The position numbers and the translations under genes are program-made. From positions 186,001-250,000 of the forward strand of contig NZ_CP109461.1 in assembly GCF_036227565.1 (NCBI RefSeq): a stretch of 64,000 nucleotides of DNA. The letters are read 5' to 3'. Below the pieces are notes generated by a model that was not told the DNA's origin, did no database searches, and saw only the letters and a list, made by a program, of their open reading frames with translations. Source of the stretch: Streptomyces sp. NBC_01454 (GTDB taxonomy: Bacteria > Actinomycetota > Actinomycetes > Streptomycetales > Streptomycetaceae). Positions 44,234 to 53,161 of this stretch are shown here, piece by piece. How positions within the stretch are numbered: the stretch's first letter is position 1; every line of letters begins with the position of its first letter.

Positions 44234-44390
44234 CTAGCCCTCCCCAGAGCCCCAAAATGGCCATCTACCAGCGGTTTCCTTGGGGTCCGGCTGCCCGGTA
44301 CCCGCTACCCACGCGGTCGGGTCGACCGGCGGTGCCCAGGGGGACGAACGTCCCTTGATTGCTGTCCAGCGCTGGGGCATTCTCGAGACC

Positions 44391-46778
44391 ATGGCGGATC
44401 GTGTCGCGCCGTGCGGTGAAAGTGACCGGAGCGGCGGGAGTCCGGGCACGCCACTGGCTGTGATCGACGCGGGTGGTCGTGTGGTTGCGTGGAGCGCCGA
44501 CGCGGCCCTGCTGGTCGGCCACGAGACTGCGGAGGCCGTCGGCCGCTCGCTGGACGGTCTACTGGGGACCCAGTCCCAATGGCTGACGTGCCCGGACGAG
44601 TGGCGTGGCGTGCTTGAGGTCCGGCACCGGGAAGGGCAGTGCCTGCAGGTGCCGGTCTCGGCCTACCGGCTCGGAAATGGCTCAGGGTCGCTCTGGCTAC
44701 TGTTTCGGGAACCCGGTGAGGCCCTCCCTACGGAGCAGGTCCTGGCGGACTGGGTGCTGACGGATAATCCCGTCGCCGTTGCGGTCTACGACACCGGGAT
44801 GCGCTGCGTCCAGCTGAACGATGCCATGCGGCGGCTGACCGGCGTGCCCGATGAGGAGAGGATCGGCCAGGGCCTGTCCGCGGTCCTGGCCGGGGGCGAC
44901 GCCCTGGAGTGGGAGGCGCGTATGCGCCGGGTACTCGAGACGGGGCGGCGTGAGGAAGGCTTCCTCGTCCGAGGCCGAACCAAAGGTGACCCCGACCACG
45001 ACAGGTGCTTCATTTCGTCTGCCTCCCCGCTGCGTGACGAGTCCGGGCAGATTGCCGGTGTGTGCGCCACAGTGATCGATTCGACCGAGCAGTACCGCGC
45101 CCAGGAGCGGCTGGCCCTGCTGGACGAGGCCAGCAGGGCCATCGGCAGCACCCTGGATGTGATGCGCACCGGACAGGAACTGGCCGATCTTGCAGTGCCG
45201 CGGCTGGCCGACTTCGTGAGCGTCGACCTGGTAGAAGGGCTGCTCAGTGGCGAGGAGCCGCCGCTGGTGCCGGTCATCGGGGCTGTGTTGCGCAGAGTGG
45301 CTCATCGTTCCGTTCGGGACGGCGAGCCCGAAGCAGTGGTCGCGGTGGGGGAGGCGGACTACTACACGGCGAACTCGCCACAGGCCCGCTGCCTGGCGAC
45401 CGGGCGTTCCGTGCTGTATCGGACGGCGCGCCATGCGAACTCCTGGGTGCGGGAGGATCCCGTGCGCCAGGCCAAGAACGAGGAGTACGGATTCCACTCC
45501 TGGATCTTCGTGCCGGTGACCGCGCGGGGCGCGACGCTGGGTGTGGTGGGCTTCGTCCGCTCGCGTCATTGCGAGTTCTTCGAGGGCGAGGACCTCTCCC
45601 TCGCCGAGGATCTGGTGGCGCGGGCCGCCGTCTGCCTGGACAATGCCCGGCGTTATACCCGTGAGCACCTGGCGGCTCTTACGTTGCAGCGGAGCCTGAT
45701 GCCCCAGCGGCTGCCGGAGCAGTCCGCCGTTCGGGCCGCCTTCCGCTACCTTCCGGGCGCCCCGGCGTTCGGGGTGGGCGGGGACTGGTTCGATGTGATC
45801 CCACTGTCCGGGGCACGGGTGGCGCTCGTCGTTGGCGACGTGGTCGGCCACGGTCTCCACGCGTCTGCCACCATGGGTCAGCTGCGCAGCGCCGTGCGGG
45901 CCCTCGCGGACGTAGACCTGGCGCCGGACGAACTGATGACCCGGCTCGACGACTTCGTCATCCGACTGGCATCCGAGTCCGAGACGGGAGCGGAGTCGAT
46001 CGCGCCGGAGTTGGCCGGCGCCACCTGCCTGTACGCCGTATATGATCCGGTGTCGGGCCTGTGCTGCCTCGCCCGTGCAGGACACCTCCACCCAGCAGTG
46101 GTACAGCCGGACGGGACAGCGTCCTTGCTGGAACTGCCCGCCGGCCCTCCCCTGGGCCTGGGCGGACTGCCGTTCGAGTCGCTGGAAGTCGAGCTGCCCG
46201 AGGACAGCCTGCTCGCGCTCCACACAGATGGCCTGATCGACTCCCGGCGGCATGACATGGACGAAGGGCTCACAAGCCTGCTGCAAAACCTCTCGGGCGA
46301 GGCGATCTCGCCGGATGCTCAGTGCGCCCAGGTGGTCGGCGCACTACTCCCTGACTACCCGGCTGACGACGCCACCCTGCTGCTCGCCCGGGTCCAGCGC
46401 CTTGACTCCGACCAGGTTGCGTCGTGGAACGTGCCCGCCGCCTTCGAAGCAGTGCCTGAGATCCGTAGGCAGGTCATCCGCCGTCTGCGCCAGTGGGATC
46501 TGGAAGAAGCAGGCTTCACCACCGAGTTGGTGGTCAGTGAGCTGGTCACCAACGCCGTCCGGTACGGATGTGCCCCGATCGAGCTGCGGCTCATCCGCGA
46601 TCGTACGTTGGTCTGCGAGGTCTTCGACGGCAGCGCTACCGCGCCGCACCTGCGCACAGCCCGTGTGTTCGACGAAGGCGGCCGGGGTCTGATGCTTGTC
46701 GCCCAGCTCACGCAGCGCTGGGGCACACGCCAGACTCCCCGCGGCAAGGTCATCTGGTGCGAACAGGCACTTCCCTGA
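44391..46778 (+). CDS. PAS-PAS-GAF-SpoIIE phosphatase-HATPase regulator
   Basis: 795 aa if started at ATG 44391 (MADRVAPCGESD); the open frame upstream is weak. Domains in order: PAS (TPLAVIDAGGRVVAWSADAALLVG), a second PAS (LTDNPVAVAVYDTGMRCVQLNDAMRRLTG), GAF (ASRAIGSTLDVMRTGQELADL...FVPVTARGATLGVVGF), PP2C/SpoIIE phosphatase (GVGGDWFDVIPLSGARVALVVGDVVGHGLHASATMGQLR, with metal-binding Asp residues) and HATPase (TTELVVSELVTNAVRYGCAPIELRLI...GGRGLMLVAQLTQRWG). Such proteins dephosphorylate anti-anti-sigma factors and can also act as their kinase. It probably controls a SigF-like sigma factor, perhaps that at 41692. Confidence 0.88.
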   Translation: MADRVAPCGESDRSGGSPGTPLAVIDAGGRVVAWSADAALLVGHETAEAVGRSLDGLLGTQSQWLTCPDEWRGVLEVRHREGQCLQVPVSAYRLGNGSGSLWLLFREPGEALPTEQVLADWVLTDNPVAVAVYDTGMRCVQLNDAMRRLTGVPDEERIGQGLSAVLAGGDALEWEARMRRVLETGRREEGFLVRGRTKGDPDHDRCFISSASPLRDESGQIAGVCATVIDSTEQYRAQERLALLDEASRAIGSTLDVMRTGQELADLAVPRLADFVSVDLVEGLLSGEEPPLVPVIGAVLRRVAHRSVRDGEPEAVVAVGEADYYTANSPQARCLATGRSVLYRTARHANSWVREDPVRQAKNEEYGFHSWIFVPVTARGATLGVVGFVRSRHCEFFEGEDLSLAEDLVARAAVCLDNARRYTREHLAALTLQRSLMPQRLPEQSAVRAAFRYLPGAPAFGVGGDWFDVIPLSGARVALVVGDVVGHGLHASATMGQLRSAVRALADVDLAPDELMTRLDDFVIRLASESETGAESIAPELAGATCLYAVYDPVSGLCCLARAGHLHPAVVQPDGTASLLELPAGPPLGLGGLPFESLEVELPEDSLLALHTDGLIDSRRHDMDEGLTSLLQNLSGEAISPDAQCAQVVGALLPDYPADDATLLLARVQRLDSDQVASWNVPAAFEAVPEIRRQVIRRLRQWDLEEAGFTTELVVSELVTNAVRYGCAPIELRLIRDRTLVCEVFDGSATAPHLRTARVFDEGGRGLMLVAQLTQRWGTRQTPRGKVIWCEQALP

Positions 46779-46853
46779 GCAGACACGGGGAACGAACCGC
46801 AAGAGTGCAGCAGGGTGGAGCGTTCCCCTCTCCCCAGGTCCGGGAAAGGCTCC

Positions 46854-47140
46854 GGACGCGTGTCCCTGACCGGGCTGGTGTGCACCCGGCCCGGCACCCC
46901 GCATGCCCGGCTGATCTACCGGATGATCGTCCACCACAGCCGTAAGGACGAGAAGAAGGGCTTCCGCGAGAACGATCTCGCCCGTCTGCTGGACGCCGCG
47001 CACCAACAGCTCGGCGGCCCGATCGTGCTGGTGTGGGACAACGCCACCGCCCACACCGACCACGCGATGCGCGAGCTGATCGCCACCCGTTCCTGGCTCA
47101 CCGTCTTCCGGCTCCCGGCGTATGCACCGGACCTGAACCC
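46854..47140 (+). pseudogene. IS630-family transposase fragment
   Basis: Codes GRVSLTGLVCTRPGTPHARLIYRMIVHHSRKDEKKGFRENDLARLLDAAHQQLGGPIVLVWDNATAHTDHAMRELIATRSWLTVFRLPAYAPDLNPV, that is, the catalytic core from after the first Asp to just before the Glu. It is cut by the second transposon copy at 47141. The N-terminal part is not in the window. It is a different IS630 from that at 42997. Confidence 0.82.
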
Positions 47141-47420
47141 TGTAGATAGCCACTCAACATGCTGACGAACGGGCAGTGTTGTGCCATTGGTGATGTTGAT
47201 GAGGAAGAGTTCACAAGAAGGTAATTGATCTTCTGGGTGCTGGGCGGCACCGTGATCATGTCCTGAACATGATCACGGCCCTCCCGCTCGTTTGGCGGCG
47301 TCCGGGAGGGCCGTGCGAGCGCCAACGGAGGGCGCTTTGGTCACGGTAGAGGTGGCAACTTCGGTTGTCGAACGGCGCCTGGTCGAGGGCGAGTTGTCGT
47401 GTCCGGGCTGCGGCGGGGTA
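47141..47420 (+). mobile_element. Left end of a second TniA/TniB-like transposon copy
   Basis: Starts TGTAGATAG like copy 1 and matches its first 127 bp with one base changed (GATAGCC against GATAGTC). It then continues into the leader and start of the DUF6431-like gene, and stops at ISK copy 2. Transposase and ATPase genes are absent. Confidence 0.88.
47250..47278. promoter_or_regulatory. Inverted repeat in the transposon leader
   Basis: CCGTGATCATG-TCCTGAA-CATGATCACGG, 11-bp perfect arms. It lies between the transposon end and its first gene and could be an operator. In copy 1 ISX sits directly after the 7-nt spacer. Confidence 0.5.
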
Positions 47421-47424
47421 CTAG
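47337..47424 (+). pseudogene. DUF6431-like transposon protein, 5' fragment
   Basis: TTG 47337 with GGAGGG upstream gives MVTVEVATSVVERRLVEGELSCPGCGG, including the first CxxC of a zinc ribbon. It is cut after 28 codons by ISK copy 2. It complements the 3' fragment at 34705-35127. Confidence 0.65.
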
Positions 47425-48866
47425 TAGGGCTTGGTCATGTGCGGTCCTTGATGGCGTGTCTTCTTGATCGGTCGTGTCGTTGACCGTGTGTGCTGAGTGG
47501 GGAGTTGGCTGCGGTCCGGTGTGATCTGGAGGACTTCGCGGCGGAGATGTTCGAGCCGTTCGCGCGGGCGGATCAGCGACGGTGGGGCGGGGTCTATCTG
47601 CGGGGCCTGCTGCTGGACGGCGGGCGCAAGTCGGTGGAGCCGATGGCCGCCCGCCTGGGCGAGGACGGGAACCGGCAGGCCCTGGCCCACTTCGTCACCT
47701 CCAGCCCGTGGGATGCGGCGCATGTGCGGGCCCGTCTGGCCTGGCGTATGCAGCCGGTCGTCAAACCCACCGCGTTGATCATCGATGACACCGGGTTCCT
47801 CAAGGACGGGGACGCGTCCGCGTGCGTGACCAGGCAGTACACCGGCACCGCGGGCAAGGTCACCAACTGCCAGGCCGGGGTCTCGCTGCACCTGGCTTCC
47901 AACGGCGCCTCGGCGGCGGTGAACTGGCGTCTGTTCCTGCCCGGGAGCTGGGATCCCGCCTCACCGAAGGCCGATCCGGCCAAGGTGGCCCGTCGTGACA
48001 AGTGCGCTATCCCCGCCCAGGTCGGCCATGTCGAGAAGTGGCAGCTGGCCCTCGACATGATCGACGAGACGCGGTCCTGGGGCATCGAGGTGCCCCAGGT
48101 CATCGCCGACGGCGGCTACGGGGACACCGCCGCCTTCCGGCTCGGTCTGGAAGAACGCGGCCTCGACTACGTGGTGGGCATCTCGACCACGACCACCGCG
48201 CAACCCGAGGACGCGCAGCCGTGCACCCCGGCCTTCCCCGACCGGGGCCGACGGCCGGCTCCTGCCTACCCCGAGCCAGCACAGAGGGTGAAGAGCCTGG
48301 TCATCGCGGCCGGTAAATCTTCCGCGCGGCCGGTGCAGTGGAGGGAGGGATCGCGGCCCGGCAGTGGCCGCAGCGGACACAAGCGCATGTACTCGCGCTT
48401 CGTGGCCCTGCGGGTCCGGCCCGCCGGACGTGAGATCCGCAAGGCCACAGCCGCCACCGAGCTTCCGGTCCGCTGGCTGCTGGCCGAATGGCCCGCCAAC
48501 CAGGACGAGCCCGTGCAGTTCTGGCTCTCCAACCTGCCTGAGACCACCTCGTTGCCCGTCCTCGTGCGCACCGCGAAGCTCCGCTGGCGCATCGAGAACG
48601 ACTACCGCGAGATGAAACAGGCCCTGGGCCTGGCCCACTTCGAAGGCCGAACCTGGCCAGGCTGGCACCACCACGTCACCCTCGTCTCGGTCGCGCACGC
48701 CTTCTGCACCCTTCAGCGACTGAGCCGATCCCCAAAAGAGACGGCGTCGGCCTGAGCCTCTACCGAATCGTTCGCGAGCTGCAGATACTCCTCGTGATCT
48801 GGACCGGCGCCTGTCCCACCTGTCACCGCGACATGCCAGACCCCGCACCAACATGACCAAGCCCTA
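47425..48866 (+). mobile_element. IS701-family element ISK, copy 2, intact
   Basis: 1442 bp with ends TAGGGCTTGGTCATGT / ACATGACCAAGCCCTA and CTAG on both sides (47421-47424, 48867-48870). The right CTAG is shared with the end of ISB copy 2. Confidence 0.92.
47490..48755 (+). CDS. IS701-family transposase
   Basis: A 421-aa intact DDE transposase from GTG: IIDDTGFLKDG (Asp 1), VIADGGYGDTAAF (Asp 2) and LRWRIENDYREMKQALGLAHFEGRTW (Glu). It supplies the uninterrupted reference for copy 1, and the CCGGT target of the transposon can be seen in it near codon 281. Confidence 0.92.
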   Translation: MLSGELAAVRCDLEDFAAEMFEPFARADQRRWGGVYLRGLLLDGGRKSVEPMAARLGEDGNRQALAHFVTSSPWDAAHVRARLAWRMQPVVKPTALIIDDTGFLKDGDASACVTRQYTGTAGKVTNCQAGVSLHLASNGASAAVNWRLFLPGSWDPASPKADPAKVARRDKCAIPAQVGHVEKWQLALDMIDETRSWGIEVPQVIADGGYGDTAAFRLGLEERGLDYVVGISTTTTAQPEDAQPCTPAFPDRGRRPAPAYPEPAQRVKSLVIAAGKSSARPVQWREGSRPGSGRSGHKRMYSRFVALRVRPAGREIRKATAATELPVRWLLAEWPANQDEPVQFWLSNLPETTSLPVLVRTAKLRWRIENDYREMKQALGLAHFEGRTWPGWHHHVTLVSVAHAFCTLQRLSRSPKETASA

Positions 48867-48869
48867 CTA

Positions 48870-49761
48870 GGAGTTGTCGTCAAATGTCACGCCCACATCA
48901 GGAGCGATGCGAGGGTGACGGCTGCTTGGTAGGACTCGGCGGTCTTGTCGTACCGGGTCGCGATGCCTCGCCACTGCTTCAGGCGGTTGAAGCACCGTTC
49001 CACGACGTTGCGACGCTTGTAGAGCTGCTTGTCGAAGGCCGGCGGGCGCCCGCCGTGGCTGCCGCGCCGGAGCCGGTTGCGGATCTGGTCGGCCCGCTCG
49101 GGGATGGTGTGGCCGATGCCGCGCCGTCGCAGCCAGGTGCGGATGGCTTTGGAACTGTAGCCCTTGTCGCCCAGCACATGGGCGGGCCGCACGCGGGGCC
49201 GTCCCGGGCCGATACGGGGCACCCGTATCGCTTCCATCACGGCGGTGAACTGGGTGCAGTCGTTGGTGTTGCCGCCCGTCACGGTGAACGCGAGCGGGCG
49301 GCCGAAGGCGTCGCAGGCGAGATGAATCTTGCTGGTCAGGCCGCCTCGGGAGCGTCCGAGGCCGGGGCTGCGAAGCCCCCTTTTCGGGCCCCAGCGGCGT
49401 GCTGGTGAGCGCGGACGACGGTGGAGTCGACCGACACCAGCCAGTCGACATGCCCCACTGCGTCCGCCTGCGCCTGGGCGGTCTTGAGCATCCGCTCGAA
49501 GGTGCCGTCCGCCGCCCACCGGCGGAAGCGGGTGTGCAGCGTGGCCCACGGCCCGTACCGCTCGGGCACATCCCGCCAGGCCGTCCCGGTGCGGAACTTC
49601 CACACGATCCCGTTGAGGATCCTTCGGTCGTCCAACCTCTTCCGCCCCCGCAAGGACGCGGGCAGCAGCGGCCGGACGAACTCCCACTCGGCATCGGACA
49701 GTTCATGGCGACGTATCACCCAACCATGATCCACTACTCAAGATCATTTGAAGACACGACC
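48870..49761 (-). mobile_element. IS5-family (IS427-type) element ISB, copy 2
   Basis: 892 bp, inverted relative to copy 1, with TA on each side. As in copy 1, its GGAGTTGTCG end lies against an ISK element. Confidence 0.88.
48887..49734 (-). CDS. ISB transposase, copy 2, two frames
   Basis: Same arrangement as 31494-32341: frame 1 from 49734 (MDHGWVIRRHELSDAEW) and the -1 frame ending at 48887 (LASLLMWA). The slippery CGAAAAGGGGG is retained, which supports a programmed shift over a chance mutation. Confidence 0.82.
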
Positions 49762-49767
49762 TAGAGT

Positions 49768-49798
49768 ACTAGGCCCTGGCTGCAAGCCAGGGCCTAGT
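49768..49798. terminator. Perfect hairpin beside ISB copy 2
   Basis: 14-bp arms ACTAGGCCCTGGCT and complement around GCA. It lies between ISB and an IS6 relic. It could be a terminator or an end of a lost element. Confidence 0.5.
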
Positions 49799-49959
49799 CT
49801 GCGGCGTTCAAGTCGGCTCGACCGTGTCGCAGTGCACCAGGTCGCGCCCCGATGAGCGAACCTCCCCACGGCGAACATGTGTTGAGGTACTGCCGCTGCG
49901 CTAGCTGATTCCCCAGTAACGGAGTTGTCAACTTGTTGACCGAGACGCTGGGTGAGGGT

Positions 49960-50707
49960 GTGTCAGGGCATAGTGGGACTGGATGTCGGCTGGGTGTTCA
50001 GGGTGGGGTGGGCAGGCCGGTGGTCCCGATGATCTGCCTCCAGACGGTGAAGCGGTGGCGCATTTCGGTGCGGTAGTCGGTGGCGGCGGGGTCTGAAGTG
50101 CGGAGTGACCGTGCTGAATACCGCCAGGAACCGTTGTGCTCCGCCGGCGGAGTGGAAGCCTTTCATCGCGTGTTCCCGTTGCCTGGTGGGCTGGTGGCTG
50201 TTCTCGGCCCGGTTGTTGAGGCATTTCGACTGTGTTCCACGGAGGGCATGACCTCGCGGTGGGCCGCACCATAGGAGCGGAGTCTGTCGGTGACCACCAC
50301 CCGCGGTGTGCGGGACTGTTTCTTCAGCAGCTTGCGGAAGAAGAGCCTGGCCGCGGTCTTGTCCCGGCGGCTCTGCACGAGGATGTCCAGCACGTTGCCG
50401 TCCTGGTCGACCGCCCGCCACAGGTACTTCCGCTCGCCGCCGATCGTGACGAAGACCTCGTCCAGATGCCACTTGTCCCGGGCCGGGCCGCCGGCGCCGC
50501 AGCGCGCGGGCATAGTCGGGCCCGAACTTTGCACACCACTGCCGGATGGTCTCGTGGGAGACGATCACGCCGCGGGCGAGCATGAGCTCCTCGACCTCAC
50601 GGAAACTGAGCGGGAAGCGGTGGTACAGCCACACACAGTGCGCGATGATCTCCGCCGGTACCGGAAGCCTTTGTACGACGGCGCCCCAGACTCCACGAAC
50701 AGTCCCT
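49960..50707 (-). pseudogene. IS6-family transposase, multiply frameshifted
   Basis: Readable in order on the minus strand: AEIIAHCVWLYHRFPLSFREVEELMLARGVIVSHETIRQWCAKFGPDYARALRR, then RDKWHLDEVFVTIGGERKYLWRAVDQDGNVLDILVQSRRDKTAARLFFRKLLKKQ (first Asp; KWHLDE), RVVVTDRLRSYGAAHREVMP (second Asp) and CLNNRAENSHQPTRQREHAMKGFHSAGGAQRFLAVF (Glu). At least three frameshifts separate these pieces. Dead IS6 element. Confidence 0.85.
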
Positions 50708-50899
50708 CCCCGGCCATCCCACGATCAACCCGACGATCGTCCCACAGACGGCCCCTCAGCCAAGTTGACAGTGCCCGCCGGACGGATGCCTCAGGAGGCC
50801 CGGGCTTCGACGTCTCAGGTCCTGGTCGGCTGGCGGATGGCGTCGGCGGCGGGACTGCCACAGGGGCGAGCCCGCCGCCGAGGTTGTTCGGGTCGCTCG
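50708..50899. other. Intergenic, no gene seen
   Basis: Between the IS6 relic and the end of the MDR reductase gene. No clear terminator. Confidence 0.35.
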
Positions 50900-51913
50900 T
50901 CAGTGGTGATTCAGCCGGACGAGCATCTTCCCGATGTTGCCGCCGCGCATCATGGACAGGAAGGCGGCCAGGGTGTTCTCGATGCCGTCGATGATGGTCT
51001 CGTCGGCGCGCAGGGAGCCGTCGGCGAGCCAGGCGGCGGCCTGGCCGACATACTCGGGCATCAGGTCGAAGTGGTCGCCGACGTTCATGCCGCGCAGGTT
51101 GATGCGGTTGCCGATTGCCAGCGGCAGGTTGTTCGGGCCGGGCGGGAGTTCGGTGGCGTTGTACAGGGAGATCGCGCCTATGAGGGCGACGCGGCCGCGC
51201 AGGTTCATTGCGCCGAGGGCGGCCTGGAGGTGGTCGCCGCCGACGTTGTCGATGTAGACGTCGATGCCTTCGGGGGCGGCCTTGGCGAGCTGCGCGGGCA
51301 GGTCGCCCTCGCGGTAGTCGATCGCGGCATCGAAGCCGAAGTCCTCGACCAGGCGGCGGGCCTTCTCCGGGCCGCCGGCGGAGCCGATGACCTTAGCGGC
51401 GCCGAGCTTCCTTGCGATCTGTCCGGCGACGGAGCCGACCGCGCCCGCTGCCCCGGAGACGAAGACGACATCGCCGTCCGTCACCGGCGCGGTGTCGGTG
51501 ACGCCGGCGTAGGCGGTGAGCCCGGTGGTGCCGAGTACGCCAAGGTAGGCCTGGGCCGGGGCGAGGGTGGTGTCGAGCGTCTGTGCGGCGGCCGCGTCGA
51601 GCAGCGCGTACTCGCGCCAGCCGGCGAAGTGCGAGACGGGCGTGCCGACCGGGATCGCCTCGGTTTCGGAGGCGACGACCACGCCGACGGCGCTTCCGGT
51701 CATGGTCTCTCCCAGTTCGAACTGCGGGATGTAGGAGGGACCCTCGTTCATCCGGCCGCGCATGTAGGGGTCGACGGAGAGCCAGGTGTTGCGGACCACG
51801 ATCTGGCCCGGGCCCGGGTCGGGCACGGTGACGGTGGTGTAGGCGAAGTCGGCGGGCGTCGGCTCGCCCATCGGACGGGCGGCGAGCTGCCATTCACGGC
51901 TGGAGAAGGGCAT
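50900..51913 (-). CDS. NADP-dependent oxidoreductase, MDR family (CurA-like)
   Basis: 337 aa, intact. The N-terminal domain is GroES-like (DPYMRGRMNEGPSYIPQFELGETMTGSAVGVVVAS). The Rossmann domain has DVVFVSGAAGAVGSVAGQIARKLGAAKVIGSAGGPEKARRLVEDFGFDAAIDYRE, and the C-terminus LRGMNVGDHFDLMPEYVGQAAAWLADG. These zinc-free enzymes reduce alkenal/enone double bonds with NADPH, as CurA and leukotriene B4 dehydrogenase-like proteins do. It is downstream of a DJ-1 gene and a TetR relic on the same strand, pointing to defence against reactive carbonyls. Confidence 0.9.
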   Translation of the reverse strand: MPFSSREWQLAARPMGEPTPADFAYTTVTVPDPGPGQIVVRNTWLSVDPYMRGRMNEGPSYIPQFELGETMTGSAVGVVVASETEAIPVGTPVSHFAGWREYALLDAAAAQTLDTTLAPAQAYLGVLGTTGLTAYAGVTDTAPVTDGDVVFVSGAAGAVGSVAGQIARKLGAAKVIGSAGGPEKARRLVEDFGFDAAIDYREGDLPAQLAKAAPEGIDVYIDNVGGDHLQAALGAMNLRGRVALIGAISLYNATELPPGPNNLPLAIGNRINLRGMNVGDHFDLMPEYVGQAAAWLADGSLRADETIIDGIENTLAAFLSMMRGGNIGKMLVRLNHH

Positions 51914-51974
51914 GAAGGTACCTCGGATTCGTGGTCAGGGAAAGGCGGACAGAACGGGAACGTGCGGCGCCGGT

Positions 51975-52299
51975 CAGTTGCGGGTGGCGAGCCCGGCGTG
52001 GAGGGCGTCGGCGGCGCGACACACGAGCCGTCGCGGCTCGGGCGCGCTCTCCAGGCCGACAAACGCGGGTGGCCGATGCCCGGGCCCGGCCGAGTGCCTG
52101 CCAGTACTGCAACCACACCTCACCGGGAGGCAAGCAGTCAGAAGGATGCCTCCTTGTTGCGCACGTACGGGTAGATCGCCGCCCGCGACACGCCCTTCTC
52201 GATGGCGATGTCGTCCATCGTGGTGCGGCGCACCCCGTACCTGGTCAGGCAGGTGCAGGCGGTAGCCAGCACCTCGTCGATGCGGTCGGCGGGCGGCAT
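51975..52299 (-). pseudogene. TetR-family regulator, truncated after its HTH
   Basis: ATG 52299 starts MPPADRIDEVLATACTCLTRYGVRRTTMDDIAIEKGVSRAAIYPYVRNKEASF and then TGA at 52138. This is a complete TetR DNA-binding domain. Downstream, another frame gives a tail (CRAADALHAGLATRN) that could be the real C-terminus, so a deletion or frameshift removed the ligand domain. The start overlaps the stop of the DJ-1 gene, so it was cotranscribed. A 53-aa HTH peptide might still be made. Confidence 0.65.
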
Positions 52300-52300
52300 G

Positions 52301-52999
52301 TCAGGCCAGCTTCTTGAGCAACTCCGCGGCCAACGGGCCGGAGGACGCGGGGTTCTGGCCGGTGACGAGGTTGCGGTCGACGACCACGTTCGACACCCAC
52401 GGCTCGCCGACCCGGACGTCCACGCCGGCCTCGACAAGGCGGGTCTCCAGCAGCCACTTCGCCTTGTCGGCGCGGCCGGCCTGGATCTCCTCCGCGTTGG
52501 TGAAGGCGGCGACCCGGTAGCCCTTGAAGGAGTTGGCGCCGTCCTCCTCGACGGCGGCCAGCAGCGCGGCCGGGCCGTGGCAGACGACGCCTAGCGGCTT
52601 GCCGGACTTCAGCGCCAGGGTCAGCAGCTTCCCGGAGTCGGCGTTGACAGCCAGGTCCTCCATCGGGCCGTGTCCGCCGGGGTAGAAGACGGCGTCGTAG
52701 TCGCCGAGGTTCACGTCCTCGAGCCGGATCGGGTTCTGGATCTCGGTGATCGAGGCCAGGATGTCCGCGATCTTCTTCGCTCCCTCCTCGCCGCCGTTGA
52801 CCTGGGGCGCCAGGCTGATGGCGTCCACGGTCGGGACGACACCGCCCGGGGTGGCGACGACGATCTCGTGCCCGGCGGCCTTGAAGGCCTCGTACGGGGC
52901 GACGGCCTCCTCGGCCCAGAATCCGCTGGGGTGCTTGGTGCCATCGTTCAGCGTCCAGTAGTCGACGCCAGTCATCACGAAAAGGATCTTCTTCGGCAT
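52301..52999 (-). CDS. DJ-1/PfpI-family protein (Hsp31/glyoxalase III-like)
   Basis: 232 aa. MPKKILFVMTGVDYWTLNDGTKHPSGFWAEEAVAPYEAFKAAGHEIVVATPGG fits the Hsp31-like branch. The nucleophile elbow is GKPLGVVCHGPAALLAA with Cys 140 and His 141, and Glu 30 or 31 is well placed. Members are chaperones, glyoxalases or hydrolases of methylglyoxal adducts. It is the first gene of a leftward operon with the TetR relic and perhaps the MDR reductase, and divergent from a LysR gene. Confidence 0.88.
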   Translation of the reverse strand: MPKKILFVMTGVDYWTLNDGTKHPSGFWAEEAVAPYEAFKAAGHEIVVATPGGVVPTVDAISLAPQVNGGEEGAKKIADILASITEIQNPIRLEDVNLGDYDAVFYPGGHGPMEDLAVNADSGKLLTLALKSGKPLGVVCHGPAALLAAVEEDGANSFKGYRVAAFTNAEEIQAGRADKAKWLLETRLVEAGVDVRVGEPWVSNVVVDRNLVTGQNPASSGPLAAELLKKLA

Positions 53000-53110
53000 G
53001 ATGTGGTCTCCGGGATTCGAGGTTCACGCCCTGCACGCTCAGCACTCTGAACGCCAGTGCGTTGATGTCTCGAAAGTAGACCTTCTCAAGCATCGGGACC
53101 AATGAGCACA

Positions 53111-53139
53111 TCGATGCCAGGTATCGGGATTTCGATGCC
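53111..53139. promoter_or_regulatory. Direct repeat TCGATGCC in the DJ-1/LysR intergenic region
   Basis: TCGATGCC occurs at 53111-53118 and 53132-53139, 21 bp apart, that is, two helical turns. It lies between divergent promoters, where LysR regulators usually bind. Confidence 0.45.
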
Positions 53140-53161
53140 TTTCCGGGAATAGAATCGACCC

